64,000 nucleotides of DNA from Ideonella sp. MAG2 (GTDB lineage: Bacteria > Pseudomonadota > Gammaproteobacteria > Burkholderiales > Burkholderiaceae_C), in the NCBI GenBank assembly GCA_004359425.1, contig PTEU01000002.1, positions 300,514-364,513 of the forward strand, in the 5' to 3' direction. The position numbers were made by a program, and so were the translations under genes. The notes below the pieces were generated by a model, which did not search any database, had not been told where the DNA came from, and was given only the letters and a program-made list of their open reading frames with translations. Positions 63,385 through 64,000 of the stretch are shown in pieces (position 1 is the stretch's first letter; each line of letters opens with the position of its first letter).

Positions 63385-64000
63385 GCCGTCTTCTCCGAAT
63401 CAAAGCTGTAGCCAAATCGGCTCAGGGTTTTGGCATAGAGGCGAGCCACCAAAGCCACGTCCTCATCGCCATAGAAGCGGCGGTAGTCCAAGGTCTTGGG
63501 CCCCGGCTTTTCTGGGTCGGGGTAGAGCCGTAGTGGCTCTTTCACGCCCAGGCGCTTCAGCACCTCGTCGAAGCCTGCCTGCTGGGCCTCAAAGCGAATC
63601 ACCATGTCCACCTGATCGGCATACTGCAACTGCGCCCGCGACTCGCGCTGCTCGGAGAGCATGGCCTCATGCGTCTTGTTCAGCCAGGTCGAGAAACTTA
63701 GGCCCGCCGCTTTGCCGCTGCCCTCCTCCGGGGCATCATCCCCAGGGCGAACCCCGCCTTGCTTGAGAAAGCGTGCCACCAGCAGATCAAACGGGTTGCG
63801 AACAACGGTAAATTTGAGCAGGTCGTCAAATTCACTCTTCGCCAACAACTCAGCCATCAACAGCATCTTGGGTGTGGTGTTTTGCCGCCGAGCCAGCACC
63901 TTGCCTCGCCGCACCACATCCTCGGGCGGCATCAACTCACCGTGCAACTGCTCCATGAGCGTTCTCGTGATGGCTTGTGAGCCCGTCAGAGGATTGACAA
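63381..64000 (-). CDS. Sulfotransferase-family protein, 5' end beyond the window
   Basis: The frame is open through the right window edge: before the internal ATG at 63956 it reads VNPLTGSQAITRTLMEQLHG, the family's 5'-phosphosulfate region, so translation starts outside. KFTVVRNPFDLLVARFLKQG is the 3'-phosphate loop and YRRFYGDEDVALVARLYAKT with LSRFGYSFD closes the protein. It is the intact relative of the broken gene at 7225. ATGA overlap with the next sulfotransferase shows that the two are co-translated. Confidence 0.85.
   Translation of the reverse strand, partial: VNPLTGSQAITRTLMEQLHGELMPPEDVVRRGKVLARRQNTTPKMLLMAELLAKSEFDDLLKFTVVRNPFDLLVARFLKQGGVRPGDDAPEEGSGKAAGLSFSTWLNKTHEAMLSEQRESRAQLQYADQVDMVIRFEAQQAGFDEVLKRLGVKEPLRLYPDPEKPGPKTLDYRRFYGDEDVALVARLYAKTLSRFGYSFDSEKTA

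Overview
The window comes from a high-GC Gram-negative bacterium, most likely a betaproteobacterium of the order Burkholderiales (Comamonadaceae/Sphaerotilaceae-like). Pointers are two PEP-CTERM-tailed secreted proteins, an actP/DUF485 pair, a glnK-amtB pair beside a betaproteobacterial-type gshA and a comM homologue, and a LuxR regulator with the YVGPERR and LDEVDYG motifs. I see no rRNA, tRNA, CRISPR array or prophage. The assignment rests on protein resemblance recalled from memory, not on a search.

Layout. 1-5.6 kb: the start of ugd (runs off the left edge), a mini PEP-CTERM protein, a 5'-truncated ahpF, ahpC, a shortened LuxR regulator, a polyprenyl-phosphate sugar-phosphate transferase and a PEP-CTERM protein. 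5.7-22.6 kb: sugar-nucleotide and polysaccharide assembly genes (manC, a broken sulfotransferase, a 1079-aa glycosyltransferase/sulfotransferase fusion, two tandem GT61-type proteins of which the first is frameshifted, a DegT aminotransferase, a cut methyltransferase, a cut FdtA-type cupin, an acyltransferase, an LpxA-like acyltransferase, rmlA, fcl). 22.8-22.95 kb: a miniature inverted-repeat element. 23-27.7 kb: housekeeping (actP-DUF485, rep helicase). 28-32.2 kb: a YjbEFGH/Gfc-like exopolysaccharide operon with a fused GH gene. 32.3-39 kb: housekeeping (FrnE-like, glyoxalase-like, gshA, amtB, glnK, comM). 39-64 kb: a second large polysaccharide locus with two glycosyltransferases, a complete ABC capsule exporter (KpsM/T/E/D-like), very large glycosyltransferases, four sulfotransferases, an acyl carrier protein with its own ketoacyl synthase, an alpha/beta hydrolase, two further glycosyltransferases and three proteins of unknown role.

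How the genes fit together (inference): Ugd, ManC, Fcl, RmlA and the DegT/cupin/acyltransferase set supply UDP-glucuronate, GDP-mannose/GDP-fucose and a dTDP-amino-deoxy sugar. Glycosyltransferases build the chain, PAPS-dependent sulfotransferases probably sulfate it, and the ABC exporter carries it out. The best candidate for an undescribed system is therefore an ABC-exported, probably sulfated capsule with a dedicated ACP/KAS acyl module.

A second theme is damage. Five genes in the first 19 kb (ahpF, the LuxR gene, one sulfotransferase, the methyltransferase and the cupin) appear to have lost segments, and one more is frameshifted. Either this is real gene decay or the assembly has collapsed at several points; read coverage would decide.
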